DNA from: Trichopria drosophilae
Lineage: Eukaryota > Arthropoda > Insecta > Hymenoptera > Diapriidae
DNA: 64,000 nt
NCBI GenBank assembly: GCA_030407085.1
Contig: CM059587.1
Coordinates: 80,527,001 to 80,591,000 of the forward strand
Direction: 5' to 3'
Shown here: piece by piece, positions 9,968 to 21,526 of the stretch
How the letters are laid out: each line of letters starts with the position of its first letter
How positions within the stretch are numbered: position 1 is the first letter of the stretch
Translations under genes and position numbers: made by a program
The notes under the pieces: model-generated
What the model was told of the DNA's origin: nothing
Database searches by the model: none
What the model saw: only the letters and a program-made list of their open reading frames with translations

Positions 9968-12900
9968 CTGGAACATTTTTTAATAAACATCTTCGTACTG
10001 TCAAGCGAGAAGAAAAAATGATTCGACACTTACCGGGGCCACGGAGTGGAGGCTGCTGCGGACCACCCATTGGACGCATGTTGTCCCTGCCGTCGAGGCT
10101 TGGTCTTCCACCTCCGCTTTCTCTCTGCTTCACTTTCTTCTCCTCGATGTTCAGCTTCTGTCCATTCTCATCCGGATAGTAAATGGTCTAAAAAACAATT
10201 TTCATTAAATATTTCTTAATTTTAAATTTGTATTTATTTACCAGAATATATTGTACAATATAATGATGGTATATCATGCATTGTTTCTATCGATAATGAC
10301 TTATGGAATTATTGATTGAGGAGGGGATTACGATAATATAATTAGGAAACTGCAAACTTTACAAAACAGAGTTCTAAAAATTGTTTTCCTTCCGAATCAT
10401 TATTCGTTGATATGAACGCCTTAACAATTCGAAAACTATTCTATCTCGGATCAACTGTGCATTGTATAATCAATAAGGAGTTTAATCACGGTGGCCGCTT
10501 TTTTCTCGGAAAAAAATTCCCCGACTTTTCCCAGATTTTTCCCTGACCAATATTTTAATGATATCTATTAAAAATAAACAATACGGATAAAAATGTTTTA
10601 AAAACAGCTACACATTTTCAATAAATTCTTTATTTTTTCAATCAACAACGAGTAGTATATTCTAAAACATATTATCTATAAAATGTTCCTGCGGATTTTT
10701 TCGTGTTTAATTCAAAATAATAGTAGAAAATTTGTTGGGGGTTCTTTGTCAAAATTTGTTATAAAATGTCAAGTTCTGCGGTAATATGTTAGACAATAAT
10801 TGTAAATGTTGATAAATTTTAGAATTTAGGCGATTTTGGACAGTATATTCAAAGTATTGTCAAAATTCTTACGAATGTTGACAATAACAAAAAATTGCCA
10901 TAAATTTTATATTTTTCAAATACTATTGGACAAATGTCAACTACTTAAAATAGAAATGGTAAAATAATCATTTAAACAAATTAATATTCTCAAAATTTGG
11001 GAGTTTTGTGCTGTTTTCAATATTTTAAAAATTTTTCTACGATTTTTAGCCTTTTTATGCAATTTCAAAGATTTTTGAAGATTTAAAAAAATTTATGAAA
11101 GTTTTCTATCATTTTCAAAAGGTTTTATTTATACAAATATTTGTTTAAATAGAGAATTAGTATGGCAAATATTTTTGAAATATTCTGTAAAGTATCTTTA
11201 TAGAAAGATAAATATCTTTTAATTATAAAATTGTTTGCATTTATTTTTGTTAAACTATTAAATTTTATTCAAATCTGTTAGAATATATTCAATACCGAAA
11301 TGTGTTATTGTTAAACGTGTTTATTTTTGTTGCAATGTACCAGAACGTTTAAAACTGAGCAGTACCACAAATATATTTCATTTAAGATTATTTTTTTTCT
11401 CAAAATTGTTGGTTTTTGGTGAAATCGGTCGAAAATGTTCAAAACTGAAATATGTTATTGATAAAAAACGTCAATATTTGTTTAAATTTGTGAGAAAGCA
11501 TTTAAAATCATTTAAAAGAATTTTATGCGAAACACGATAAATAAAGCATTTTTCTGAATATGAAATTGTGCCATTTTTTGTTAAATAATGTTTTTCACTT
11601 TTTCAAGATTTGTCTACAATTTACTTTTTTCCCTGACCAATTTTGAAATTCCCTGACATTTCCCTGATTTCCCTGACGGTGGCCACCATGTTATATAGCA
11701 ATCGATTTCATTAATGCAGCAGTAATCCAGGATTTTTTTTAGGAAAACGTTTTTATTTCTTATAAAACAATTATCATATAATTCTTAGCGGATTGTAAAT
11801 AAATTTAAACTAAAATTTACTCACCCTCGTCAGTACTTTAGATGCTACAGAGACATCTTCGAAGGTGACGAAACCAAAGTTCGGTACACCTCGGTTCATA
11901 TTGTTGCCGGGTCCTCCTATTCCACTTTTCGATCGATCGTTGGGTTTGCTATGTATACGAAGTTCTGCCACACGACCGAAACGTGTCTCAAACATGTTCT
12001 TAAGTTCGTGCTCCGTCACATTGTGTGGAATATTACCGAGGAAGAGTTGATTGGCATCGCTGTAAGGACCACCGATTCGAAAACGTCGATCACCACCGTC
12101 TGCAAAATTCCATTTAATAATTAACTTTCCCTTTATTATTCCATATTTAACATTTCATATTTAACATCGTAACGACAACTTACCTCTTTGAAGAGGTCTT
12201 TGCATCCGCTGCTGATATTGTTGCTGCGGTGGCTGCTGATACATTTGTTGCGGAGGCTGTTGTTGCTGCGGTGGCTGTTGCGGCGGAGCATTGACCCTCG
12301 GGCATTGTTGATCGTTCGGCGTAACACCGACCGCTGGCAGTACAGGAGGGTTCGACGGATGTACCGAAGATCTATCATCCAGGCGCAAGCTTGTCATCGG
12401 TGGCTAATTTTGTAAATAACAATTCGATCAATAACGCAGCTCGACAAAATTTCAAAAACTGCATGTTGCCTAACATGTTACAGCCGATTCTTAATAGAAT
12501 TTTGCCCGTAGAATCCGAATCTGACCTTAAGAATACTGGATTGGCTCTAATTTTTCAGCAATTTAGGTTTGAAAGTGTAAAAAAACGGATATTTTCCATT
12601 ATTTGAGCTATTATAAAACAATAAAGCTATACATTATAAATGTCCGCTTATGTCGAAAAGACAGCTTAAATATTGCTCTTTGAGACCCAAAAACAGAAAT
12701 CTAAATATTGTACATTTTGAATAACTGGGAACAGCTTTTGTGTCCGTGGGCGCCTCAATATTGTTTAATGATTTTATGAACATTTTCTGAAGCACAAGAT
12801 TGAAACGGCTAATTAAGAGTGAATTGTTATTTAGTACTTTTCAATTTCACTTATTATGGGTTTGTAGTCAGACTTAAAAAAATTAAAAATTACCGAACCA

Positions 12901-15900
12901 ATTGGCGGACATAGAAAAACTACACAGGACAAAAGGACAGGTTATTTTCCCCCGCGTTAATGACATTTAATTAAAACAATACCTAGTTTTTTTTTTTATT
13001 TTTGCGTCTCAAAGGACAATATTTAAGCTGTCTTTTCATCATATGCGGACATTTACAATGTATCGCTTTATTGCTTTACAATAGCGCAAAGAATGGAAAA
13101 TATCCGGTTTTTTTTTTTACATTTTCAAACCTAAATTGCTTATAAACTAGAGCCAATCCAGTATTTTTAAGGTCAGATTCGTATTCTAAGGACAAAATCC
13201 TATAAGAATCGGCCGTTATTGCTTGGGCAACAAAATTTTGTATCCACACTACTCCAGTCTTATACAAACTTAAAAATCAAAGACTTACCGGTGACATCGA
13301 CAGTTTCGGAGCTTGCGGACTGGTGGCACCGGTCGCACCCGGAATAGACTTAACCGAATTGGCGTAAGTCTTCAGTCCTCCGCTGCTGTTCGAAGTTTGA
13401 GAATTCAGCTGTTGATCCCCTTCGACTTCCGGAGCCGGGGTAAAGTTCTCCGGTTCCGACTGTTCGTGAATCTCTTCTACGGATGATGTCGACTCGTCTT
13501 TATTCTGCGGAGCAGACTGTTGTTCCGGCACCGATTCGTGTTCGTTCTCTTGTGCGAATTGTTCTTGGCTGGCCGGTTCCGGGATGTAAGGAGCCGGTTG
13601 GAGTTGCGGAGGCTGAGAAGGCTGCGGAATGACGCAAGTCTCTTCATGGACCGAACCGTTGATCGTCACTGGCTGAATTGGATGAACCTTCGAACAAAAT
13701 TTCTCGTTAACCGAAATATTCCATTTAACCACTTCAGTGATAGTTGTTTAAAAAAAAAAAAGTGTCAGAAGTGGTAATATTTCACATTTATGTCGGCCAT
13801 CTTGGATCCGCCAATTTGAATTTTCAAAATCTAACTTCAGATTCGTAATCAGGGAGCCCGAAAAACCTCCGAGTGACAATTTTCAGCTGTTTTCCGTATA
13901 AAGAAAAGTGTGCGCCGCACAATTTAATAAATTTAGCAAATTTACAGCAGCCATATTAGATCCGCCGTTTTCAAATTTCACATTTTGACGACAGATTCAG
14001 ATTTGGCGACCCAAAATATCTTGGTATACGAATTTTTAATGCAAATTCATTAAGAACTGCAAAATGTACACATACGATCCATTGCCACGTTTGTCAATGA
14101 TTTTTTTTGTACATATACGATCCATTACCATTGAAGTGGTTAAGAACAATTCGACTTACCGTCTGCTGAGGCGGAAGAGCGTAGTACATCTGCTGGTTCA
14201 TCGGTGGCGGCTGCTGCTGCGGTTGATTGAGTTCCGCATTGGTAACGGTCATCTGCGGCACTTGATCTTCCTCCGGCTCCGATCGAATACCTTCTTCCAC
14301 TTCGCGTTCTACGCCTTCGCTGACGTTGCCTTCGACACCCTCCATGTCCTCCTCCTCGTCTTCGGGGTATCCCAAGTCTTGATATCGGAAGATGTCGTTG
14401 TGCACATAGTACTTCTTGGGAGCTTGTGCGGCCAAGACGAAAGTTTGGGTGAAACGGCGCATCGGTTGCCCAGCGTTAGAAAGTTCACCAGAAACCTACC
14501 ACAAAGATTTCGCATTAATTTTCGAGTTCATTTCAAACTCGTTATTGAAAACTTACCTGGACAACCACTCCACTTCCAAGAGTCGATTGAGAGTCGACTT
14601 GATTGATCTTCGCGTGACAGTCGTAGAAATTTAACTCGCAGATCTTTTCGTGAATTTCTTTCTGACCAATCGCCGAGTCCATTTCTCGAGAGCCCAAGCC
14701 TCCGTGGACAAAAGATGACGCATGATTGTAAAACCTGAATGAAAAAGTGGAAAATCATTATTTATAACGATTGAAACACAATTAATTAAAATAAAAATAA
14801 AAAAAAAAATGGAAACATCTATATCTGACTAGTTTTGAGGTCGCTCTTTCGATTGACGCTACTGAAATTTTTGAAAAATGACGTTTAACACAGTTTTTTT
14901 TACAAAAATACTGAAAAAAACGTGATTTTTTAGCTGCAATTTCTTTTTTAAATGCATTTTTAACTATGATAATTTCTAATCTATCAGAAACGTGTTCCCG
15001 ATTGTTTTACTTCAAAATTATACTTCATTTTCACATTTTGTTTTTCGTTTCAAAATGGCGTCTGAACGTTGAAAATTTTTGAAAGCGAAGAAAATGCTAT
15101 TATTTCGGATCTGCTAGGTTTTCTTTGTAGTAAAATCGTACAAATAAATTATTATGAGTTTTGTATGACCTATATTGATTTACGGAAGCAGTAATATCCC
15201 ATAAAATCCAATTTCAAGATGGCGACTGTCACAAAAACCATTTATATAACCAAAAAAAAAATCTTAAGAATAATGTTAACTTGAAAATCTGAGTGGAATA
15301 CGATAGTATTTTTCCTATTCCAGAAAATGTGAAATTTTACATAACGGGTCCGCCATTTTGAATTTCGGTAAACTGACTCAAGATTTGAGTTTACCGAAAT
15401 TCAAAATGGCGGATCCAATATGGCGGACCCGTTATGTAAAATTTCACATTTTCTGGAATAGGAAAAATACTATCGTATTCCACTCAGATTTTCAAGTTAA
15501 CATTATTCTTAAGATTTTTTTTTTGGTTATATAAATGGTTTTTGTGACAGTCGCCATCTTGAAATTGGATTTTATGGGATATTACTGCTTCCGTAAATCA
15601 ATATAGGTCATACAAAACTCATAATAATTTATTTGTACGATTTTACTACAAAGAAAACCTAGCAGATCCGAAATAATAGCATTTTCTTCGCTTTCAAAAA
15701 TTTTCAACGTTCAGACGCCATTTTGAAACGAAAAACAAAATGTGAATGTATAATTTTGAAGTAAAACAATCGGGAACACGTTTCTGATAGATTAGAAATT
15801 ATCATAGTTAAAAATGCATTTAAAAAAGAAATTGCAGCTAAAAAATCACGTTTTTTTCAGTATTTTTGTAAAAAAAACTGTGTTAAACGTCATTTTTCAA

Positions 15901-16166
15901 AAATGTCAGTAGCGCCAATCGAAAGAGCGACCTCAAAACCAGTCGGATATAGATGTTTCCATTTTCTTGTTAATTTTTATTTTATATATAAAACGACGCT
16001 GAAATCCATGTGCAAATTGTGCACATTTGGGACTTAAAGGGTTAAGAAGATAAAATAATATTACAAACCTGTGTAGATGATACGGCGCTTGGTTCAGCAG
16101 AGTGTAATACTGCCGGACAAATTCGCGACCGACAGAGTGCGGCGAAGGGTCTGCATCCATGACCAT
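9822..16166 (-). CDS. rin: Rasputin / G3BP stress-granule RNA-binding protein
   Basis: Eight coding exons (16166-16069, 14734-14557, 14495-14160, 13687-13289, 12403-12184, 12099-11825, 10187-10034, 9967-9822) join in one frame to 601 codons plus stop. Residues 1-135 are an NTF2-like domain opening [21 protein letters not shown]34 corresponds to the ligand-pocket F33 of human G3BP1. An acidic stretch follows (about 138-175), then a Gln/Pro-rich linker. The RRM has RNP2 LFLGNI at 429-434 and RNP1 NFGFVTF at 484-490. The tail is RGG-rich. The family nucleates stress granules and binds mRNA and Ras-pathway partners in the cytoplasm. The start matches the conserved family N-terminus. The exon 4 acceptor could instead be 15 nt further in (13672), giving 596 aa. 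The introns hold several mobile elements. Confidence 0.95.
10034..10187 (-). CDS. rin: rin coding exon 7 (RRM end, RG-rich start)
   Basis: Acceptor TTTTTAG|ACCATTTAC; donor GGCCCCG|GTAAGT. Residues 503-553 include [13 protein letters not shown], conserved after the G3BP RRM, and the start of the Gly/Arg-rich region. Confidence 0.92.
10240..10480 (+). pseudogene. non-LTR reverse-transcriptase relic in rin intron 6
   Basis: The plus-strand translation gives a broken LINE reverse-transcriptase C-terminus: SIMTYGIID followed by a stop and [12 protein letters not shown], then [17 protein letters not shown]. It resembles the STYGILAWGGAYENVL segment of the relic at 36433-37017, so both probably come from one LINE lineage. 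It has several stops and no ends. Confidence 0.6.
10484..11694. mobile_element. element with GGTGGCC ends in rin intron 6
   Basis: About 1.2 kb bounded by CACGGTGGCCGC on the left and ACGGTGGCCACC on the right. Both subterminal zones repeat TTCCCTGACCAAT or TTTCCCTGA in the same orientation. The interior is AT-rich with no transposase. It could be a hAT-like non-autonomous element, but I cannot see a convincing 8-bp target duplication. Confidence 0.4.
11825..12099 (-). CDS. rin: rin coding exon 6 (RRM)
   Basis: Acceptor TTTGCAG|ACGGTGG completes D411; donor ACGAGG|GTGAGT. It encodes almost the whole RNA-recognition motif: RNP2 LFLGNI (429-434), an [12 protein letters not shown] segment, and RNP1 NFGFVTF (484-490). 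Confidence 0.95.
12184..12403 (-). CDS. rin: rin coding exon 5 (Gln/Pro-rich linker)
   Basis: Acceptor AATTAG|CCACCG; donor AAAGAG|GTAAGT, splitting a codon after its first base. Residues 338-410 contain a [14 protein letters not shown] run followed by [13 protein letters not shown], a low-complexity segment between the NTF2-like domain and the RRM. Confidence 0.88.
12410..13262. mobile_element. fold-back element in rin intron 4
   Basis: Arms of roughly 250-270 bp pair 12430-12700 with 13015-13250. They share TCTGACCTTAAGAATACTGG and CTGTCTTTTC segments, with AACAAAATTTTG ends. It belongs to the same family as 16660-18075, sharing CCAATTGGCTCTAG-type and GACAAAATTTTG segments. It fills nearly all of the 885-nt intron. 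Confidence 0.65.
13289..13687 (-). CDS. rin: rin coding exon 4 (disordered linker)
   Basis: Residues 205-337, rich in Glu, Gln, Pro and Ser with no folded domain, ending [11 protein letters not shown] before donor CCG|GTAAGT. The acceptor is placed at TTCGAAG|GTTCATCC. An alternative CAG|CCAGTG acceptor at 13672 keeps the same frame and would remove five residues. Confidence 0.85.
13729..14139. mobile_element. TTAA-target MITE filling rin intron 3
   Basis: A 411-bp element with CCACTTCAGTGATAG and TACCATTGAAGTGG ends, flanked by TTAA at 13725-13728 and 14140-14143. A CC-initial terminus and TTAA target are the piggyBac signature. The interior has GGCCATCTTGGATCCGCC. A 470-bp relative sits in TTC27 intron 4. 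Without the element and one TTAA the intron would be 57 nt. Confidence 0.85.
14160..14495 (-). CDS. rin: rin coding exon 3 (NTF2 end, acidic region)
   Basis: Acceptor GGTAG|GTTTCTGG; donor CAGACG|GTAAGT. Residues 93-204 close the NTF2-like domain ([24 protein letters not shown]) and continue into a Glu/Asp-rich stretch and then a Gln/Pro-rich one. The antisense 180-aa frame over this exon is a shadow. Confidence 0.94.
14557..14734 (-). CDS. rin: rin coding exon 2 (NTF2-like domain)
   Basis: Acceptor TTCAG|GTTTTAC completes R33 and F34. The donor is GTCCAG|GTAAGT. It encodes residues 34-92, including [12 protein letters not shown] and GQKEIHEKI, both typical of the G3BP NTF2-like fold. The following intron is only 61 nt. 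Confidence 0.94.
14786..16041. mobile_element. 1.2-kb palindromic element in rin intron 1
   Basis: Two arms of about 570 bp (14808-15374 and 15388-15966) are near-perfect reverse complements around a 13-nt loop at 15375-15387. The right arm holds an extra GGATCCAATATGGCGG not present in the left. The right end continues to AAAGGG|TTAA (TTAA at 16042-16045), a piggyBac-like terminus. The matching left terminus is missing about 55 bp. In rin pre-mRNA this would fold into a long double-stranded hairpin. Confidence 0.75.
16069..16166 (-). CDS. rin: rin coding exon 1 (NTF2-like domain start)
   Basis: Encodes residues 1-32 plus two bases of R33. The donor reads CACAG|GTTTGT. A TTTGACAG acceptor immediately precedes GAAATGG, three bases upstream of the ATG, so a 5'-UTR intron is likely. 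A second in-frame ATG lies two codons downstream, but the family N-terminus (MVM) favours the first. Confidence 0.92.
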
Positions 16167-16659
16167 TTCCTGTCAAAGTTCTGATTAGCGCTTTGTCTTC
16201 TTAAATATCGAGTTAAGTTTGCAAAGGTGTAACGAGTTACGTCTATAAGGCAGGTTTCTGAAAAACAAAAAATTGATTACATTTATTTTATATTCGTTTA
16301 CATAAACACAAGTTTTGTAGGTTATGTTTGTGGACTTGTTACAAATTCATTTCTTATAGAAAATAACTTTGGGTTCATTCGTATTCTGACAAAATTTTCG
16401 GTACAGATTTTGTTAACGAGAAGTTTCTAATTGAATTTTGTGACATTACCTTAACTGATAGATTAATAATTGAGTAGATAGATATTTTGATAATTTGTAT
16501 ATTAGAGTTTGATTTTCAAACATTGAAGTAGAAAAGGCAGGCAACTTTGTTTATGTTTACTTCCATGAACGAATAAATACATCTAGTACAGTTGATTATT
16601 TATGCTGTGTACAAGATGTAAACAATTTAAAAATTGATATTAATTGTAAAATTATTCAT

Positions 16660-18075
16660 TATCATTAAGAAAGTTTATGCACTATTTTTAGACCATCAAA
16701 TTACTTATATCGTTTATAAAGATCGTTAAAAGCGTAAAACCCGGTACTTTTTTCATTTCAACGCTTCCGTATCGAAAACAGAGCAAAGTAGAGTAAAATT
16801 GCACTCAAGCTTTGTAGAGCGTGAAATTTCCTACAAAAAAGTTACCGGCAGTCCTAGTCTAATGTTGATAGTTTAGCCACAAACAACAATGGAACGTCAA
16901 CTTACAGTTTGATCGATAACACAGCCCGAGAAAATTTTGTTGCCCTACAAGTAAGAGTCGTTTCTGACAAGATTTTTGTTCCGGAATCCAAATATGACCG
17001 CCAAAATATCCAATTGGCTCTAGTTTTTGAGATATTGAAGGTAAAAAAATTGATTTTCGGCATTTTTTGTATCTGTTCACAGCCCCCAAAAAATGGTGTT
17101 TTCCCACTGGTAAAAGTAAATTTTCATATAAGTTTTCACGCAGAATCCAAATATGCATGCGGAAATATTGAATTGGATCTACTTTTTGCCCAAATTCTAG
17201 GTCAAAAAAGGTAAAAATCTTGTTTTAGGACATTTTTTATGGCTATGCGACACCAAAAATTAAAAATGCAAAAAGATGGATCCAATATGTCCGCCTAACT
17301 TTTTATCGCCTCGTCTACTTTACGAGAAAAACAGGAAAAAATGTCCGAAAACACGATTTTTTACCCCTTTGACCTTCAATTTGGTAAAAAACAAAGTAAT
17401 GTTGCCAAAATGATACGAGTTTGAAAGTAATTAGAATTTCTAAAAGTTTTTCGTACATATTGGATCCGCCATTTTGCATTTCTTGATTTTTTGCGTCATG
17501 CTTTATAATATAGACGTAAAAATGTCCTAAAACACCATTTTTTACCTCTTCGACCTTCAATTTTGGCAAAAAGTAGGGTCAATTCAATATTTTGGCGTAC
17601 ATATTTTGATTCTGCAGTCAAAGTCCTATCAGAATTGACTCGAATAAGTGCTGAAAATGCCTGAAATCGAATTTGTTATCCCTTTGACCTTCAATAAATG
17701 AAAAACTAGAGCCAATTGGATATTTTGGAAGTCATACTTGGTTTCTGGAGCAAAAATCCTACCAGAATCGACTCTTCCTTATAGGGCAACATGAAATTCT
17801 CAAAAATTTGTTGGGCTGTGTAACCAATGTAAAATATTCTGAATATTTTGTTTAAATTCGTTTCGTTTAACGCTGCCACTGACTGTTTTGTAGGAAATTT
17901 TGCACTCTACAAAAAAGCTTTCGTGAAATTTTGCTCTATTTTACTCTATTTTCGATACGGAAGCGAAAAAGTACAAAAAGTGTCGGTTTTTACGCTTTTC
18001 ACTATCTTTATAAATCATATAAGTAATTTGACGGAATAAAAAAAGTGCATAAACTTTCTTAATGATACTATGAAT
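16660..18075. mobile_element. fold-back element, CACAGCCC-type
   Basis: Outer arms pair 16670-16860 with 17860-18070 (AAGTTTATGCACT, GTACTTTTTC and GTAGAG segments). Inner segments pair CACAGCCCGAGAAAATTTTG near 16920 with TTGTTGGGCTGTG near 17810. Related pieces lie at 12410-13262 and 26460-27160. No protein is encoded. Confidence 0.65.
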
Positions 18076-18112
18076 CGATATCTATTCAGAAAAAAATTTG
18101 CTTTTACATTAC

Positions 18113-18835
18113 CGGCCAAAAGTTTGCGAACGCTCTGAATTCTTTAACTCATTAAATAATGTGTTCTGTCTCTGAATCCTTACCGACAATGATAAAACTC
18201 ATTCGATGTTTTTTAAAGTACACGAATAAAGCTTTCAATTGGTGCATTTAGGTTTACTTCAGACATTATAGTTTCGCAGTTGTCAAATATTAAAAATGTT
18301 AAAATTTGCCATTTTTTTTCTTTCGACTTTTAACACTAACAAAAAGTCTACTAAATTTTTCTGTATATTTCCAATACAATTCAAGAACTTTCACATAGCT
18401 GTCGTAAAAAGTACACAAGATTTTTTTTGTCAGAGTTACTATTTTTTTTTGAGTTATCAACTTTTTTGCCGTTTTACAAAGAATTCTGACAAAATGAGGT
18501 AAACTGGCAATTTTCAAAAAATCATAACTCAGGAACAAAAAATCGTATCGACTTTTCACAAGAGCCATTTTAAAGCCCTTGAATTGTAGTATTTAGACAA
18601 AAATTGACTATATGCAGAAACATATTTTAGACTTTTTGTCAGTGTTTAAAGTCGAAAGAGAAAAATTGCAAATTTTAACATTTTTAAAATTTGACCACTA
18701 TGAAACTATAATGTCTGAAGTAACATGCACCAATTGAAAGCTCTATTTGTGTACTTTAAAAGACATCATATGAGTTTTATCATTATCGGTAACAATTCAC
18801 AGATAGAACGCATTATTTGACGATTTAATTGTATT
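18113..18835. mobile_element. palindromic element, Tc1-like left end
   Basis: Starts with CCGGCCAAAAGTTTGCG, very like Tc1-family termini. Arms 18160-18345 and 18635-18830 are reverse complements of each other (TTTAAAGTACAC, CAATTGGTGCAT, AACATTTTTAA). A matching right terminus is not found. The overlapping 68-89-aa frames come from the palindrome. Confidence 0.55.
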
Positions 18836-19403
18836 AGTATTTTTAGTAGTTTCAACAACTCTATTATTTATGTATTCATTTGGATTCACAATTTTGTATA
18901 AAAATATTAGTAAAGTATTTTTGGATTTGTATTGTATTTTTTGTATTTGTATTTATTACTCTCATATGGGGATACATTCTGTTGCGAGGTGAGTTCCAGA
19001 ATATACCGGGCGCAGAGTTCGCATGGTACAGAGAATGTTACAAAAAATAATAATGTAAAATAAAGTAGACTCAAAACGCAGAAGAGATATAAAAAATTAA
19101 GAGCAGCGAGAAAAAGACAAAATTAAAACAAAAGAATGTGCTAAATTTAGATAACAGTAGTCGTCGAATCAGAATATAAAGTATTTTGGATTTGAATGTG
19201 TTCAAAAAGTTCAAATAGCGTATTCAAAAACGAGAAAATGAACCGTAGTCAATACATTTCAATACAATTCTAATTACTGGGAGTTTAAAGAATCAATTTT
19301 TTAACATTTTATTTCTCTAATTACAAATATTTAAGTATGAGATTTTAAAACAAAGTAAAACAATCTTAATACTTCCTGACATAGTTTTAAAATTAAGTAT
19401 TTA

Positions 19404-19740
19404 TATGTATATACACTGTGAAAAGTAAAAGTAAAAGTAAAATTACATTTCCTAGTTTTTACAGTTTTGTAAAAATTTCCTATTATTTTCGTAGTAAAAT
19501 TACAATCTTATTGTAAAAATCATCCGATAATAGAAAGAAATTACTACAAATTGTAAAATTTACAATGAAAATGTAAATTTACAGTATCAAACATGGAAAT
19601 AAAAATACTAGTAATGATCTTGGTAATTGTACATTGATTATGTAATTAAAAAAAAATGTAATTTTACATCGTCTTTGTAATTTTCCATAGTTTGTCACGT
19701 AAAAAAGCACGGAGAACGTAAAATTACAAGCGCACTCTCA
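19404..19740. mobile_element. GTAAAATTACA-rich element fragment
   Basis: Dense in TGTAAAATTACA-type palindromes. It ends in AAGCACGGAGAACGTAAAAT, which recurs inverted at 45605-45645 within the fuller element at 45148-45899. It is probably a partial copy of that family. Confidence 0.5.
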
Positions 19741-19803
19741 CCAATCATTGATTTTCACTAGTATTATACCATAATTTCACTGCAAAACTACTTCAACAAT
19801 TTG

Positions 19804-19955
19804 CATAGTGTGAAATATGAAAAACAAACTTTAAAAGAACGATATAAATTAAGACCATTGAATTTTTAATGGCAAATGTTTTCTTGAAGGCTTTCAGCAA
19901 TGTCTTTTATTGGTCTTTTAAAGTTTGTTTTTCATATTTCACACCTTCACAACAG
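19804..19955. repeat. short inverted repeat
   Basis: The 33-bp arm starting GTGTGAAATATGAAAAACAA near 19808 pairs with its complement ending at about 19944, separated by roughly 70 bp. It may be a small MITE. Confidence 0.55.
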
Positions 19956-20579
19956 TGGAAACGGTAGTGAAACTTAAATTCATGAAATCTGTTGTGTGAG
20001 AATAGCAACTCTGGTTAATGTGTGAACAAAGTGTTTGACAAATATATCTTCTACGCAGTAGTCAAACGCGGAAGTAGATCAATAGTCTATAGTTTACTCA
20101 AGATGCGAAAACTGTATTAAAATTTTAAAATTCACAGAACTGAGTATGGTTTATATTCACCTATTAACAGATTAATTAATATGGCAAATACTCCCAATAC
20201 TCCCCTATTTAAAGACTTCAGACTTCGGTCAATATAAACATTGAGTAAGTAAATTATTTTTGCAAGACTTTAGATAGACTTAACAAAATAAATTGTTCTT
20301 AGACTGTGTTAGAATAACAAAGAGCCGATTTTACCAAATCCGATTAAAACTTAATCGATGATTAAATCAATAACCGACCAATCACGAGAGGTCAAACTGA
20401 TGTTAATCACTGATTAACTTTTAACTTCTTCTTTTTTTTTAATTGGTCGCACAGCGATGATCTAACCGATTGTTGTTGGTAATTTTGAACTATAAGTTTA
20501 CTCTATTTTAAGTGATCTCATAGGCTAATGGATTAAGTTTATTTCGATGTGGTTGTAGTTATTTTATTTTCTAGTTTTA

Positions 20580-20696
20580 TACTAAGCTAACTCTCTACTT
20601 TAAGTAATATTTGTGCATTTTTGCTTATATACCAATAAATGTAGACAAATTTTTTCTTAGACAAATTGTCCGACTTGTTAAACAAATAAATAAATG
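20580..20696 (+). mobile_element. LINE 3' tail (hairpin plus AAAT repeats)
   Basis: A GACAAATTGTC hairpin at 20660-20670 is followed by CGACTTGTTAA and (AAAT)n. It matches the layout of four other LINE ends in the window. No upstream reverse transcriptase is recognisable. Confidence 0.45.
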
Positions 20697-21091
20697 ATGT
20701 AAAAAATGTTATTTTTTAATAAGGTAACAACTTTAGAAGTTATAATAATGTATGAATTAATTGATTATGTATATTGTAGAAAAAAACTGCATATTAAAAA
20801 TATTGTTATATATCCTATTAAAAATCAAGTCGATAAGATCCAGGTTTTGTATATGCAAAATAGAAAAATTGTGTTCAAATGGCCACCACACGAGAACACA
20901 AGTTTCTATGGTTTCATTTTTACAAGGGAGAATTCCTCTCCGAATTTGCTGAAACTTTTACATACTGCAGCGCTTAATATCCTTTTAATTCTCAGAAAGC
21001 CATACGACGCATTACTCAGCTGTTTTTGAGAAAAACGTATTTCAATTTTCGCGCTTACATCTTACACGATATGAACGTTTAGGGTTTTCAA

Positions 21092-21162
21092 AGCTGTAAT
21101 CGCTCAGGTGGTAGCACTCTTGCCTTATAATTCGTGTGTGTCAAGTTCGATCCTGGTCAGAT
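21092..21162 (+). repeat. tRNA-derived (SINE-like) sequence
   Basis: The A box region reads TCGCTCAGGTGGTAGC and the B box GTTCGATCC, spaced as in a tRNA and followed by a T run. The anticodon and acceptor stems do not pair, so it is not a functional tRNA. It is a likely SINE head or tRNA pseudogene. Confidence 0.6.
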
Positions 21163-21526
21163 AAATTTTTTTTTCATATAGTTCGTTATAAATTTCTATC
21201 ATTTTAAATTTAATTATTTTCAGAATTTTTATAATTAACTGACAAAGAAAAAAATTCTATTTTGCATTCCTGTCCAATATTAATTATCAATATGATAATT
21301 TATTAATTAAAAAATTAAAATTTTATAGTGATTCATGAATGAAACATGGAGTTATAAAAGAAAGTATAATTAAATTATGTAACAATAAATATGTTTTATA
21401 ATATTATTATTATTTTTATAATGAAGTATTATGAAGATCATTCAAGAACTCATTTATGTTTTATAGTAACAAAGATGTTTTCAAAAAACTTTTCGACCGT
21501 TTTAATATAAACGAAGATCTTGGTAT

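Noticed and set aside
9856..10179. Plus-strand 107-aa frame rich in Pro and Arg
   Set aside because: Antisense to rin exons 7-8; its composition mirrors the RGG-coding strand.
12188..12415. Plus-strand Leu/Arg-rich frame
   Set aside because: Antisense of the CAG/CCN-rich rin exon 5; a low-complexity shadow.
13520..13777. Plus-strand 85-aa Arg-rich frame
   Set aside because: Antisense to the Glu/Gln-rich linker of rin exon 4.
14064..14606. Plus-strand 180-aa reading frame
   Set aside because: It is antisense to rin exons 3 and 2, whose minus-strand frame encodes a conserved NTF2-like domain with correct splice sites.
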